DNA from: Streptomyces gardneri
GTDB taxonomy: Bacteria > Actinomycetota > Actinomycetes > Streptomycetales > Streptomycetaceae
Assembly: GCF_006539185.1 (NCBI RefSeq)
Contig: NZ_BJMN01000044.1
Location: 28,155-92,154, forward strand
Direction: 5' to 3'
DNA: 64,000 nucleotides
Made by a program: the position numbers and the translations under genes. Each line of letters opens with the position of its first letter. The first letter of the stretch is position 1. Below are positions 41,380 through 49,563 of this stretch, piece by piece. Under the pieces are notes generated by a model. That model made no database searches. It was not told the DNA's origin and saw nothing but the letters and a program-made list of their open reading frames with translations.

Positions 41380-42798
41380 ATGAGCGAGACCCCGGACAGC
41401 GCCGTCCACGCCGTGCGTACGTACATCGAGCAGCACCGTGCCGCCTTCCTCGGCGACCTGGCCGACTGGCTGCGCATCCCCTCCGTGTCGGCCCAGCCCG
41501 ACCGGGCGGGTGACGTGCGGCGCAGCGCCGAGTGGCTCGCCGCCAAGCTCACGGAGACCGGCTTCGCCACGGTCGAGGTCTGGGAGACGGACGGCGCCCC
41601 GGCGGTCTTCGCCGAGTGGCCCTCCGACGACCCGGACGCCCCGACGGTCCTCGTCTACGGCCACCACGACGTCCAGCCCGCGGCCCGCGAGGACGGCTGG
41701 CACACGGAGCCCTTCGAACCGACCGTGATCGACGGCCGGATGTACGCGCGAGGCGCCGCCGACGACAAGGGGCAGGTGTTCTTCCACACACTCGGGGTCC
41801 GCGCCCACCTCGCCGCCACCGGCCGCACCGCCCCCGCCGTCAACCTCAAGCTGATCGTGGAGGGCGAGGAGGAGTCCGGCTCGCCGCACTTCCGCGAGCT
41901 CGTCGAGACCCACGCCGAGCGGCTCGCCGCCGACGCCGTGATCGTCTCCGACACCGGCATGTGGTCCGAGACGACCCCCACCGTGTGCACGGGCATGCGC
42001 GGCGTCGCCGACTGCGAGATCGAGCTGTACGGCCCCGACCAGGACATCCACTCCGGCTCCTTCGGCGGCGCCGTGCCGAACCCGGCCACCGTCGCCGGCC
42101 GGATCGTCGCCGCCCTGCACGACGAGACCGAGCGCGTCGCGATCCCCGGCTTCTACGAGGGCGTCACCGAGCTCTCCGACGCCGAGCGCGCCCTCGTCGC
42201 CGAGCTCCCCTTCGACGAGGACGCCTGGCTGCGGACGGCCAAGTCCCGCGGCACGCTCGGCGAGGCCGGCTTCTCCACCCTGGAGCGGGTCTGGGCCCGC
42301 CCGACCGCCGAGGTCAACGGCATCGGCGGCGGCTACCAGGGCCCCGGCGGCAAGACGATCGTCCCCGCCTCCGCCCAGCTGAAGCTGTCGTTCCGGCTGG
42401 TCGCCGGCCAGGAGCCGGCCAAGATCGAGCTCGCCGTGCGGGACTGGCTCGCGGGGCTCGTCCCCGCCGGCATCCGGTACGAGATCGTCTTCGGCGCCCC
42501 GACCCGCCCCTGCCTCACCCCCCTCGACCACCCCGCCCTCAAGGCGGTGGCCGGGGCCATGAGCCGCGCCTTCGACGGCGCCAAGGTCCGCTACACCCGC
42601 GAGGGCGGCTCGGGACCGGCCGCCGACCTCCAGGACGTCCTGGCGGCGCCCGTGCTGTTCCTGGGCATCTCCGTCCCGTCCGACGGCTGGCACGCCCCCA
42701 ACGAGAAGATCGAGCTCGATCTCCTCATGAAGGGCGTCGAGACCACGGCTCACCTGTGGGGCGACCTGCCCGCCGCCCTCCACGCCGCCGCGCGCTGA
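41380..42798 (+). CDS. M20-family dipeptidase
   Basis: A 472-aa M20/M25/M40 metallopeptidase. Metal ligands and catalytic motifs: LVYGHHDVQPA (His and Asp of the first site) near residue 94, RGAADDKGQ near 125, LKLIVEGEEESGSP (the catalytic Glu-Glu) near 157, VSDTGMW near 190, and GSGPAADLQDVL with the late histidine in SDGWHAPNEKIEL. These fit the carnosinase-like dipeptidase subfamily, probably with two zinc ions, in the cytosol. TAGGCT lies exactly 7 bases before the ATG, suggesting a leaderless transcript, although GGAGG is also just upstream. It lies between adnB and nudC, where mycobacteria have an ion-channel-like gene. Confidence 0.92.
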   Translation: MSETPDSAVHAVRTYIEQHRAAFLGDLADWLRIPSVSAQPDRAGDVRRSAEWLAAKLTETGFATVEVWETDGAPAVFAEWPSDDPDAPTVLVYGHHDVQPAAREDGWHTEPFEPTVIDGRMYARGAADDKGQVFFHTLGVRAHLAATGRTAPAVNLKLIVEGEEESGSPHFRELVETHAERLAADAVIVSDTGMWSETTPTVCTGMRGVADCEIELYGPDQDIHSGSFGGAVPNPATVAGRIVAALHDETERVAIPGFYEGVTELSDAERALVAELPFDEDAWLRTAKSRGTLGEAGFSTLERVWARPTAEVNGIGGGYQGPGGKTIVPASAQLKLSFRLVAGQEPAKIELAVRDWLAGLVPAGIRYEIVFGAPTRPCLTPLDHPALKAVAGAMSRAFDGAKVRYTREGGSGPAADLQDVLAAPVLFLGISVPSDGWHAPNEKIELDLLMKGVETTAHLWGDLPAALHAAAR

Positions 42799-42833
42799 AC
42801 CCACACATCGATCCGGGGGAGCTGGAAGCACCT

Positions 42834-43790
42834 GTGAGCAACTCGAAGCACGCGTCAACGGTCGGGCCGGACCGCCCGATCTCGCTGACCGCACCGACCG
42901 GCATCGACCGGGCCGCCCACCACCGCCTCGACGAGGCGTGGCTGGCGGCGGCCTGGAGCCACCCCACGACCCGGGTCTTCGTGGTCTCCGGGGGGCAGGT
43001 GCTGATCGACGACCGGCCCGACGGCACCACCGAGCTCGTCATGACCCCGGCGTTCGAGGCCCCGGTCACCGAGACCCACCGCTACTTCCTGGGCACGGAC
43101 GCCGAAGGGGTGTCGTACTTCGCGCTGCAGAAGGACACCCTGCCCGGCCGCATGGACCAGTCCGCCCGGCCCGCAGGGCTGCGCGAGGCGGGCCTGCTGC
43201 TCTCGGACCGGGACGCGGGCCTCATGGTGCACGCCGTCGCCCTGGAGAACTGGCAGCGGCTCCACCGCTTCTGCTCGCGCTGCGGCGAGCGCACCGTCAT
43301 CGCCGCCGCCGGGCACATCCGCCGCTGCCAGGCCTGCGGAGCCGAGCACTACCCGCGTACCGACCCGGCGGTCATCATGCTGGTCACGGACGACCAGGAC
43401 CGGGCCCTGCTGGGCCGTCAGGTGCACTGGCCTGAGGGCCGCTTCTCGACCCTCGCCGGCTTCGTCGAGCCCGGCGAGTCCATCGAGCAGTCGGTGGCCC
43501 GCGAGGTCTTCGAGGAGGCCGGCGTCACGGTCGGCGAGGTCGACTACATCGCCAGCCAGCCCTGGCCCTTCCCGTCCAGCCTCATGCTGGGCTTCTTCGC
43601 CCGCGCCACCTCCTCGGAGATAAACGTGGACGGCGAGGAGATCCACGAGGCCCGCTGGTTCTCCCGCGAGGACCTCACGGCCGGCTTCGAGTCCGGCGAG
43701 GTGCTGCCCCCGTACGGCATCTCGATCGCCTCCCGGCTGATCGAGCTCTGGTACGGCAAGCCGCTCCCGAAGCCGGGCGACGTCGTCTGA
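42834..43790 (+). CDS. nudC: NAD+ diphosphatase / RNA decapping hydrolase NudC
   Basis: A 318-aa NUDIX enzyme. The zinc finger comprises FCSRCGERT and RRCQACGAEHYPR near residues 145-175. The Nudix box GFVEPGESIEQSVAREVFEE and the following AG match GX5EX7REUXEEXGU. The signature SQPWPFPSSLM is specific to NudC enzymes that hydrolyse NAD(H) to NMN(H) and AMP, and that can remove NAD caps from RNA. GTG 42834 has GGAAG six bases upstream. It is 35 bases after the M20 gene and may be co-transcribed. A perfect bidirectional hairpin follows at 43836. Confidence 0.95.
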   Translation: MSNSKHASTVGPDRPISLTAPTGIDRAAHHRLDEAWLAAAWSHPTTRVFVVSGGQVLIDDRPDGTTELVMTPAFEAPVTETHRYFLGTDAEGVSYFALQKDTLPGRMDQSARPAGLREAGLLLSDRDAGLMVHAVALENWQRLHRFCSRCGERTVIAAAGHIRRCQACGAEHYPRTDPAVIMLVTDDQDRALLGRQVHWPEGRFSTLAGFVEPGESIEQSVAREVFEEAGVTVGEVDYIASQPWPFPSSLMLGFFARATSSEINVDGEEIHEARWFSREDLTAGFESGEVLPPYGISIASRLIELWYGKPLPKPGDVV

Positions 43791-43835
43791 CCCGTTTCGG
43801 TTCCGGTCCGAGGCCGGCCGCGCTGACCCGGACGC

Positions 43836-43873
43836 GAAAGCGGTCGGCGGAATCGATTCCGCCGACCGCTTTC
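43836..43873. terminator. Perfect bidirectional terminator between nudC and mycoredoxin
   Basis: GAAAGCGGTCGGCGGAATC is directly followed by its exact reverse complement, giving a 38-base perfect palindrome with A/T at the stem base on both sides. It serves convergent nudC (plus) and the mycoredoxin gene (minus). Confidence 0.9.
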
Positions 43874-43907
43874 CGGGTGCCGGTCGACACGCCGCGCGTT
43901 CGTGACC

Positions 43908-44150
43908 TCAGACGCCGATCTTCTGCTTGACCTGCGCGAGCGAGGGGTTCGTGAGGGTCGAGCCGTCCGGGAAGAGGACGGTCGGCACGGTCTGGTTGCC
44001 GCCGTTGGCCTTCTCGACGAACGCCGCCGAATCCGGGTCCTGCTCGATGTTGATCTCCGAGTACGCGATGCCCTCGCGGTCCATCTGGCTCTTCAGCCGA
44101 CGGCAGTAGCCGCACCACGTGGTGCTGTACATCGTCACAGTGCCCTGCAT
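43908..44150 (-). CDS. Mycoredoxin (glutaredoxin-like)
   Basis: An 80-aa thioredoxin-fold protein beginning MQGTVTMYSTTWCGYC; the active-site CGYC is at residues 13-16. It also has the cis-Pro segment TVPTVLFPDG and SLAQVKQKIG. This is the size and motif of mycoredoxin-1, which reduces mycothiol mixed disulfides in the actinobacterial cytosol. GAGGAG is nine bases before the ATG. Divergent from uvrD2; a mycoredoxin next to uvrD2 is also seen in mycobacteria. Confidence 0.93.
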   Translation of the reverse strand: MQGTVTMYSTTWCGYCRRLKSQMDREGIAYSEINIEQDPDSAAFVEKANGGNQTVPTVLFPDGSTLTNPSLAQVKQKIGV

Positions 44151-44297
44151 GGCCTGGCGCTCCTCTTGTTCGCGGACGGGTGCCGAGAAGGAGAACGCAC
44201 ACCCCTGCCGTCCCATTCCCCGGATTCGTATGACCGGCGCCGCTCGCCTGTGGACAAGCCGCCGCACCGCGCTCGCCGGACCTGGCAGCATGGACAG

Positions 44298-46475
44298 GTG
44301 ACAGCAGCAACGCACTCCACTCTCTTCCCGCAGGTCCCGGAGACGGCCGACGCGGTGCTCGACGGGCTCGACCCCGAGCAGCGCGAGGTCGCGCTGGCCC
44401 TGAGCGGCCCGGTGTGCGTGCTGGCGGGAGCCGGCACGGGCAAGACGCGCGCCATCACCCACCGGATCGCCTACGGGGTGCGGGCGGGCATACTCCAGCC
44501 CGCCAGTGTGCTGGCCGTCACCTTCACCAACCGCGCCGCGGGCGAGATGCGCGGCCGGCTCCGACAGCTCGGAGCGGGCGGGGTCCAGGCCCGTACGTTC
44601 CACTCCGCCGCCCTCCGCCAGCTCCAGTTCTTCTGGCCGAAGGCCGTCGGCGGCGACATGCCCCGGCTCCTGGAGCGGAAGATCCAGCTCGTGGCCGACG
44701 CCGCCGCCCGCTGCCGCATCCGCCTCGACCGGAACGAGCTGCGCGACGTCACGAGCGAGATCGAATGGGCCAAGGTCACCCAGACGGTCCCCGCCGACTA
44801 TCCGGCGGCGGTCGCCAAGTCCGTCAGGGACGCCCCGCGCGACCCGGCCGAGATCAGTCAGATCTACGCCCTGTACGAGCAGCTCAAGCGCGACCGCTCG
44901 GTGATCGACTTCGAGGACGTGCTGCTGCTCACGGTCGGCATCCTCCAGGACCGGCACGACATCGCCGAGCAGATCCGCCGCCAGTACCAGCACTTCGTCG
45001 TGGACGAGTACCAGGACGTCTCCCCGCTCCAGCAGCGCCTGCTCGACCTGTGGCTCGGCGACCGCGACAACCTCTGCGTCGTCGGCGACGCCAGCCAGAC
45101 CATCTACTCGTTCACCGGCGCCACCCCCGACCACCTGCTGAACTTCCGCGACCGTCACGCGAACGCCACGGTGGTCAAGCTCGTCCGCGACTACCGCTCC
45201 ACCCCACAGGTCGTCCATCTCGCCAACGGCCTGCTCAGCCAGGCCCGCGGCCGGGCCGCCGAGCACCGCCTGGAGCTGATCTCCCAGCGCGACCCGGGCC
45301 CCGAGCCCGTCTACACGGAGTACGCCGACGAACCGGCCGAGGCCGAGGGCACCGCCCGCCGCATCAGGGACCTCATCGCCGCCGGCGTCCCGGCCGGCGA
45401 GATCGCCGTCCTCTACCGGATCAACGCCCAGTCCGAGGTCTACGAGCAGGCCCTCGCCGACGCCGGAGTGCCCTACCAGCTCCGCGGCGCCGAGCGCTTC
45501 TTCGAGCGCCAGGAGGTACGGGAAGCGGGCATCGCCCTGCGCGGCGCCGCCCGCGCCGGCGGCAACGACTCGCTCCTCGACGACGTCGAGGACCTTCCCG
45601 CACAGGTCAGGGCGGTCCTGTCGACCAAGGGCTGGACCACCAAGCCGCCCTCCGGCTCCGGCGCCGTCCGCGACCGCTGGGAGTCGCTCGCCGCGCTCGT
45701 CCGGCTCGCCGAGGACTTCGCCCGCGCCAAGTCGGGCGCCACCCTCTCCGACCTGGTCGCCGAGCTCGACGAGCGGGCCGCCGCCCAGCACGCGCCGACC
45801 GTCCAGGGCGTCACCCTCGCCTCGCTGCACGCGGCCAAGGGCCTCGAATGGGACGCCGTGTTCCTGGTCGGCCTCACCGAGGGCATGATGCCCATCACCT
45901 ACGCCAAGACCGACGAACAGGTCGAGGAGGAGCGCCGCCTGCTGTACGTGGGCGTCACCCGGGCCCGCGTCCACCTCTCGCTCTCCTGGGCGCTGTCCCG
46001 CGCCCCGGGCGGCCGCGCCTCCCGGCGCCCCAGCCGCTTCCTCAAGGGGCTGCGCCCCGGCTCCGGCTCCCTCGGCTCCGTCGGCGTCACCGGCTCCGGA
46101 GGCATCGAGCGGGGCATCGCGGGCGGCCGTCGCAAGCCGCGCGGCCCCGTCCTGTGCCGGGTCTGCGGGGCCACGCTCACCGAGGCGGGCGCGATGAAGC
46201 TCATGCGCTGCGAGGACTGCCCCTCGGACATGGACGAGGGGCTGTACGAGCGGCTCCGCGACTGGCGCTCCGAGCAGGCCCGGGAGCTGGCCCAGCCCGC
46301 CTACTGCGTCTTCACCGACAAGACGCTCATGGCCATCGCCGAGCGCGTCCCGACCACCGACGGCGAGCTCTCCTCGATCGCCGGCGTCGGCATCCGCAAG
46401 CTCGACCGCTTCGGAGCCGACGTCCTGGCCATCTGCGCAGGTGGGGAGGGAGGGGCGGGGGGCGGCGAAGTCTGA
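44298..46475 (+). CDS. uvrD2: ATP-dependent DNA helicase UvrD2
   Basis: A 725-aa superfamily-1 helicase. Walker A AGAGTGKTRAITHRIA near residue 44, VVDEYQDVS near 235, ASQTIYSFTGA near 264, SLHAAKGLEWDAVFLVGLTE near 510 and LLYVGVTRARVHL near 545. After a Gly/Arg linker comes a four-cysteine zinc site (CRVCGA ... RCEDC, about 620-641) and a C-terminal HRDC domain (about 655-720), the UvrD2 architecture. It translocates 3'-5' and acts in repair or replication. The GTG start has CAGCAT six bases upstream and no ribosome site. The end of the gene runs into the wblC promoter within 16 bases. Confidence 0.95.
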   Translation: MTAATHSTLFPQVPETADAVLDGLDPEQREVALALSGPVCVLAGAGTGKTRAITHRIAYGVRAGILQPASVLAVTFTNRAAGEMRGRLRQLGAGGVQARTFHSAALRQLQFFWPKAVGGDMPRLLERKIQLVADAAARCRIRLDRNELRDVTSEIEWAKVTQTVPADYPAAVAKSVRDAPRDPAEISQIYALYEQLKRDRSVIDFEDVLLLTVGILQDRHDIAEQIRRQYQHFVVDEYQDVSPLQQRLLDLWLGDRDNLCVVGDASQTIYSFTGATPDHLLNFRDRHANATVVKLVRDYRSTPQVVHLANGLLSQARGRAAEHRLELISQRDPGPEPVYTEYADEPAEAEGTARRIRDLIAAGVPAGEIAVLYRINAQSEVYEQALADAGVPYQLRGAERFFERQEVREAGIALRGAARAGGNDSLLDDVEDLPAQVRAVLSTKGWTTKPPSGSGAVRDRWESLAALVRLAEDFARAKSGATLSDLVAELDERAAAQHAPTVQGVTLASLHAAKGLEWDAVFLVGLTEGMMPITYAKTDEQVEEERRLLYVGVTRARVHLSLSWALSRAPGGRASRRPSRFLKGLRPGSGSLGSVGVTGSGGIERGIAGGRRKPRGPVLCRVCGATLTEAGAMKLMRCEDCPSDMDEGLYERLRDWRSEQARELAQPAYCVFTDKTLMAIAERVPTTDGELSSIAGVGIRKLDRFGADVLAICAGGEGGAGGGEV

Positions 46476-46490
46476 GGAAAACTCGTCGCG

Positions 46491-46528
46491 AAAATAGTTT
46501 GCGCCTGCCCCGTCAAGCGCCATAGGTT
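46491..46528 (+). promoter_or_regulatory. wblC promoter with AT-rich WblC/WhiB7-type activation box
   Basis: AAAATAGT (46491-46498) directly precedes the -35 TTGCGC (46499-46504); after an 18-base spacer comes the -10 TAGGTT (46523-46528). An AT-rich box immediately upstream of -35 is the known mark of WhiB7/WblC-activated promoters, so wblC probably activates itself. Confidence 0.8.
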
Positions 46529-46648
46529 CTTAACCACGGACACGGCGGCTTCTAAGAAGCCCTGTCTTCGTGCTGTACTTGTCCAAATAAACATGAGGGT
46601 CCGGCTCGCACCCGAGCCCTCCGAGACGCCGAGAGGAGGCGATTCCCC

Positions 46649-46981
46649 GTGATCAGCAACATCAAGACCAGCACCGCCGGCTTTGTCACCGCCGCCAAAA
46701 TGACCGATCGCTCCATCGCCTCCGCCTGCTCGCTCGGCCTCTCCGGCGCTGCGTTCCTTGGCAGTGGTCTGCCCGTCACCGGTCTGTCCGGTCTCGGCAC
46801 GCCCGCCGCCATCGAGCGCAATGAGCGACCGACCAAGGCACTGGAAGCAGTAGCAGCAGGCAAGGCCACGGCCTATGCCTTTGCCGCGACCGGTGCCGGA
46901 ATCCAGCAGCGGCAGACGACGACGCACCACCACATGATGTGGGCCTTCCGTGGGCTCGAACCCTGGAGTGATCCAGTCTGA
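46649..46981 (+). CDS. wblC upstream open reading frame (leader ORF)
   Basis: A 110-codon frame from GTG 46649, preceded by GAGGAGG. It begins MISNIKTSTAGFVTAAK and ends with an unusual HHHMMWAFRGLEPWSDPV. Its stop (46979-46981) lies inside the first arm of a hairpin (GTCTGATC-CAT-GATCAGAC, 46976-46994), just before an intrinsic terminator. wblC/whiB7 mRNAs are known to carry upstream ORFs whose translation controls premature termination; this ORF is well placed for that. A 19-codon ORF (46593-46652) overlaps its start by GTGA. Whether the peptide has any role beyond its translation is unknown, and which ORF is sensed is not settled by sequence. Confidence 0.6.
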   Translation: MISNIKTSTAGFVTAAKMTDRSIASACSLGLSGAAFLGSGLPVTGLSGLGTPAAIERNERPTKALEAVAAGKATAYAFAATGAGIQQRQTTTHHHMMWAFRGLEPWSDPV

Positions 46982-46994
46982 TCCATGATCAGAC
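46976..46994 (+). promoter_or_regulatory. Hairpin over the leader-ORF stop codon
   Basis: GTCTGATC and GATCAGAC form a perfect 8-base stem with a CAT loop, covering the TGA stop of the leader ORF. A ribosome paused near the stop would block it, which could favour a different fold over the downstream terminator. Confidence 0.6.
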
Positions 46995-47004
46995 CGGCGC
47001 CTTC

Positions 47005-47047
47005 AGGGCCGCGGAACCCCACCCGGGATCCGCGGCCCTTCTGTTTG
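47005..47047 (+). terminator. Intrinsic terminator in the wblC leader (attenuator)
   Basis: AGGGCCGCGGA pairs with TCCGCGGCCCT around a 13-base loop, followed by TCTGTTT. It lies between the leader ORF and wblC, so it must be bypassed to express wblC. This is one of the few hairpins here with a T-rich tail. Confidence 0.8.
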
Positions 47048-47153
47048 TCTCCGAACGGGGATGACGGAGCGAAGGGGCCTCGGGCAGAAAACACCCGGTA
47101 CCAGCCGAAAGCCCGGCCAACAGGCCGGAACGACCAGACGAGGAAAGACCACC

Positions 47154-47522
47154 GTGCAACTCGAAGCGCACGCCCCGTCCGTACCGCCTTCCGATTCGAT
47201 CTCCCTGCCCGGCTCCACGGAGGACCACGCTTTGACCCCCCTCACCGCGCTCACCGCGCTCGACGACGCCATCGAGAACCTCGGCGTCCCCGTCCCGTGT
47301 CGCGCCTATGACCCCGAGGTCTTCTTCGCGGAGTCCCCGGCCGACGTCGAGTACGCCAAGTCCCTCTGCCGGACCTGCCCGCTCATGGCTGCCTGCCTCG
47401 CCGGCGCCCAGGAGCGTCGCGAGCCCTGGGGCGTCTGGGGTGGCGAGCTCTTCGTCCAGGGCGTGGTCGTAGCCCGGAAGCGGCCCCGTGGCCGTCCGCG
47501 CAAGAACCCGGTCGCGGCATGA
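47154..47522 (+). CDS. wblC: WhiB-family regulator WblC (WhiB7)
   Basis: A 122-aa iron-sulfur transcription factor. The four cluster cysteines are Cys49, Cys72, Cys75 and Cys81 (VPCRAYD; LCRTCPLMAAC). GVWGGE at 93-98 is the sigma-factor-binding turn, and the AT-hook RGRPRK at 112-117 is specific to WhiB7/WblC. It binds the primary sigma factor and activates intrinsic resistance to ribosome-targeting antibiotics. GTG 47154 is chosen: GAGGAAA lies 8 bases upstream and homologues begin MQLEAHAPSVPPS. An upstream in-frame ATG at 47061 encodes basic sequence unlike the family. The stop overlaps the next gene's ATG. Confidence 0.97.
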   Translation: MQLEAHAPSVPPSDSISLPGSTEDHALTPLTALTALDDAIENLGVPVPCRAYDPEVFFAESPADVEYAKSLCRTCPLMAACLAGAQERREPWGVWGGELFVQGVVVARKRPRGRPRKNPVAA

Positions 47523-47842
47523 GCGCCACCGGAACCATCGACCGCCCCTACACGCACGACCCCCGGAATCAGGCCCCGATGACCTCCTCCGCGATCGAGC
47601 CCATCGGCTCCGCGACCCCCGACTTCTCCACCACCGCCGCGCACACCGCGCGTCAGAACAGGATCCGCGAAATGCAACTCATCCCAGAAGCCCTGGCTCG
47701 TGCCCATATGCACGAGCGCCGGCGTGAGGCCGAGGCGGAACGCCAGGCCGTGCGCCTGGTCGCCGCCCGGCGCATGCAGCGCCGCGCCGAGCGCGTGTCG
47801 CTGCGCGCCCGCCGCGCACTGGCCATGGCCGTCATGAACTAA
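47519..47842 (+). CDS. Small Arg-rich protein coupled to wblC
   Basis: A 107-aa protein whose ATG overlaps the wblC stop (ATGA). The first 50 residues are Thr/Pro/Ser-rich; the second half is a long basic helix (REMQLIPEALARAHMHERRR, then VRLVAARRMQRRAERVSLRA). I recall similar small proteins after wblC in other Streptomyces, with the second half best conserved (starting near MQLIPEAL, residue 52). Function unknown; the helix could bind RNA, DNA or a protein partner. Being translationally coupled, it would be made whenever WblC is. A strong terminator follows. Confidence 0.7.
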   Translation: MSATGTIDRPYTHDPRNQAPMTSSAIEPIGSATPDFSTTAAHTARQNRIREMQLIPEALARAHMHERRREAEAERQAVRLVAARRMQRRAERVSLRARRALAMAVMN

Positions 47843-47874
47843 GGGGTTCCCACCCCGCGCCCTCAGGGGCGCCC

Positions 47875-47910
47875 CCGCGGGGGCCGGTCCGAACGGACCG
47901 GCCCCCGCGG
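47875..47910. terminator. Terminator after the wblC operon
   Basis: CCGCGGGGGCCGGTCCG-AA-CGGACCGGCCCCCGCGG, a perfect 17-base stem with a two-base loop, closes the wblC transcript before the zinc-ribbon gene. Confidence 0.85.
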
Positions 47911-47956
47911 TGCGTTGACCGGGCCGAGGCGCCTGTGCCGGGCTATCGTCACGAGG

Positions 47957-48139
47957 GTGAACGACGCCCGTATCCCCGAGGCGCCCCTCGCCTGCGCGCG
48001 CTGCGGCAAGACCACCGACACCCTCCCGCTGACCTGGACGTGTTCGGTGGAGAACGGCCGGCGCGAGTACTTCTGCGAGGAGTGCGCCCGCGCCAACATC
48101 CGCGCGATCGAGGGCCGCCTCGACTCCGCCTGGTGGTGA
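47957..48139 (+). CDS. Small zinc-ribbon-like protein
   Basis: A 60-aa protein with two CXXC pairs: LACARCGKTTD near residue 11 and YFCEECARANIRAIEG near residue 39, a probable zinc ribbon. The start GTG 47957 has TATCGT exactly 7 bases upstream, indicating a leaderless transcript. A longer frame upstream is unlikely. Function unknown; no membrane segment. It lies between the wblC operon terminator and the convergent ABC1 kinase gene. Confidence 0.75.
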   Translation: MNDARIPEAPLACARCGKTTDTLPLTWTCSVENGRREYFCEECARANIRAIEGRLDSAWW

Positions 48140-48160
48140 CCGGCCCTCAGGCCGGAGCCG

Positions 48161-49522
48161 TCAGGAAGCGGCTCCTTCGGTGTCCGGCGCGACGAAGCCG
48201 GGCAGCCACTCCTCCAGCTCGTCCCGGAGCCGTACCGTCGCGTTGAGCTGGCACAGCACCCCGATCGTGCTCAACGTCACACGGTGTATCAACAGGTACG
48301 AGGGCGGCAGGTTGAGCTGCTTGCCCAGCTGGTGGGCGGGGGAGCGGGGATCGGCGATCCGGGCGGCCTGGGAGCGCAGCCAGCCACGGGTGAAGAGATA
48401 GGTCTCCGCCTCGGCCGGCTCGATGATCGGCAGCAGGTACTCGAGGACCGCGTCCGGGTCGAGGGCGACGGACTCCTTGACGAAGCCCTCCGCGCGGAGC
48501 AGTTCGTAGACGGTCTCGGCCTCACCGGCGAGCGTCATCCGCAGACAGACGCCGATCGTCTCCGGCAGCCCGCCCGGAAGCCGGTCCACGGTGCCGAAGT
48601 CGAGGACGCCGAGGCGCCAGCTCGCCGGATCCTCGTCCCCCTCGGCGCCCGGCAGCAGCCGGAAGTTCCCCGGGTGCGGATCGGCGTGCAGCAGGCCGGT
48701 GCGCGCGGGACCGGAGAAGAGGAAGCGGGCCAGCAGCTGCCCCGCCCGGTCCCGCTGGTCCGCCGTGCCGTCCGTGATCACCTCCGAGAGCGGGATCCCG
48801 TCCATCCACTCGGTCACGAGGACCTGCTCCGACTGGTGCACCACCGCCGGTACGACCACGTCGGGATCGTCCGCGAACACCTCCGCGTGCTCCCGCTGGG
48901 ACGTCGCCTCCAGGGCGTAGTCCAGCTCCTCCGAGACCCGGTCCCGCATCTCGGTGATCAGCGGCTTGATGTCCATCCCCGGAACGAGCGGCCCGAGGAG
49001 CCGGGCGAAGCGGCTCAGCTGGGTCAGGTCCGAGAGCAGTGCCTCCCCGGCGCCCGGGTACTGCACCTTCACGGCGACCTCGCGCCCGTCGTGCCACACC
49101 GCCCGGTGCACCTGGCCGATCGAGGCGGCCGCCGCCGGCTTGTCCTCGAACTCCAGGAAGAGCTCACGCCAGTTCTCGCCGAGCCGCTCTTCGAGGACCG
49201 CGTGGACGGTCGTCGTCGGCATCGGCGGCGCCGCCTCCTGAAGCTTCGTCAGCGCCGCCCGGTACGGTCCGGCGACCTCTTCGGGGAGGGCCGACTCGAA
49301 GACGGACAGCGCCTGACCCAGCTTCATGGCACCCCCCTTCAACTCGCCGAGCACCTTGAACAGCTGCTCGGCCGTGCGCTGCTGGAGCTCGCGGGCGACC
49401 AGTTCGGCGGACTTGCCGCCGATCCGTTTGCCCAGCCCCCATGTGGCCCGGCCGGCGAAGCCGAGTGGCAACGCGGCCAGCTTGGCGGTCCGAGTGACCG
49501 CCTTCCGGGGAAGATCAGACAT
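48161..49522 (-). CDS. ABC1/AarF/UbiB-type atypical kinase
   Basis: A 453-aa member of the UbiB/ADCK family. Signature KGGAMKLGQALSVFESALPE (the KxGQ motif) is near residue 60, the Ala-rich loop AAAASIGQVHRA near 135, Lys in VAVKVQYPG near 155, LLHADPHPGNF (catalytic loop) near 297 and LDFGTVDRLPGG (DFG) near 325. These proteins bind or hydrolyse ATP and support isoprenoid-quinone or lipid metabolism at the membrane. GGAGGGG precedes the ATG by six bases. The ThiF-like gene lies 41 bases upstream on the same strand; the same pair sits next to whiB7 in mycobacteria. Confidence 0.93.
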   Translation of the reverse strand: MSDLPRKAVTRTAKLAALPLGFAGRATWGLGKRIGGKSAELVARELQQRTAEQLFKVLGELKGGAMKLGQALSVFESALPEEVAGPYRAALTKLQEAAPPMPTTTVHAVLEERLGENWRELFLEFEDKPAAAASIGQVHRAVWHDGREVAVKVQYPGAGEALLSDLTQLSRFARLLGPLVPGMDIKPLITEMRDRVSEELDYALEATSQREHAEVFADDPDVVVPAVVHQSEQVLVTEWMDGIPLSEVITDGTADQRDRAGQLLARFLFSGPARTGLLHADPHPGNFRLLPGAEGDEDPASWRLGVLDFGTVDRLPGGLPETIGVCLRMTLAGEAETVYELLRAEGFVKESVALDPDAVLEYLLPIIEPAEAETYLFTRGWLRSQAARIADPRSPAHQLGKQLNLPPSYLLIHRVTLSTIGVLCQLNATVRLRDELEEWLPGFVAPDTEGAAS

Positions 49523-49563
49523 GCGCCCCTCCAAATCCCAGACTGCCGTGTCGCGCAGGGCTG

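Noticed and set aside
37932..41570. Open frame of about 1212 codons on the minus strand opposite adnB
   Set aside because: Antisense shadow with Val/Gly/Leu-rich sequence and no recognisable domain; adnB has all helicase and nuclease motifs.
47061..47153. Extended N-terminus of WblC from ATG 47061
   Set aside because: The extra residues are basic and unlike WblC homologues; GTG 47154 has a good ribosome site, and the region upstream belongs to the leader.
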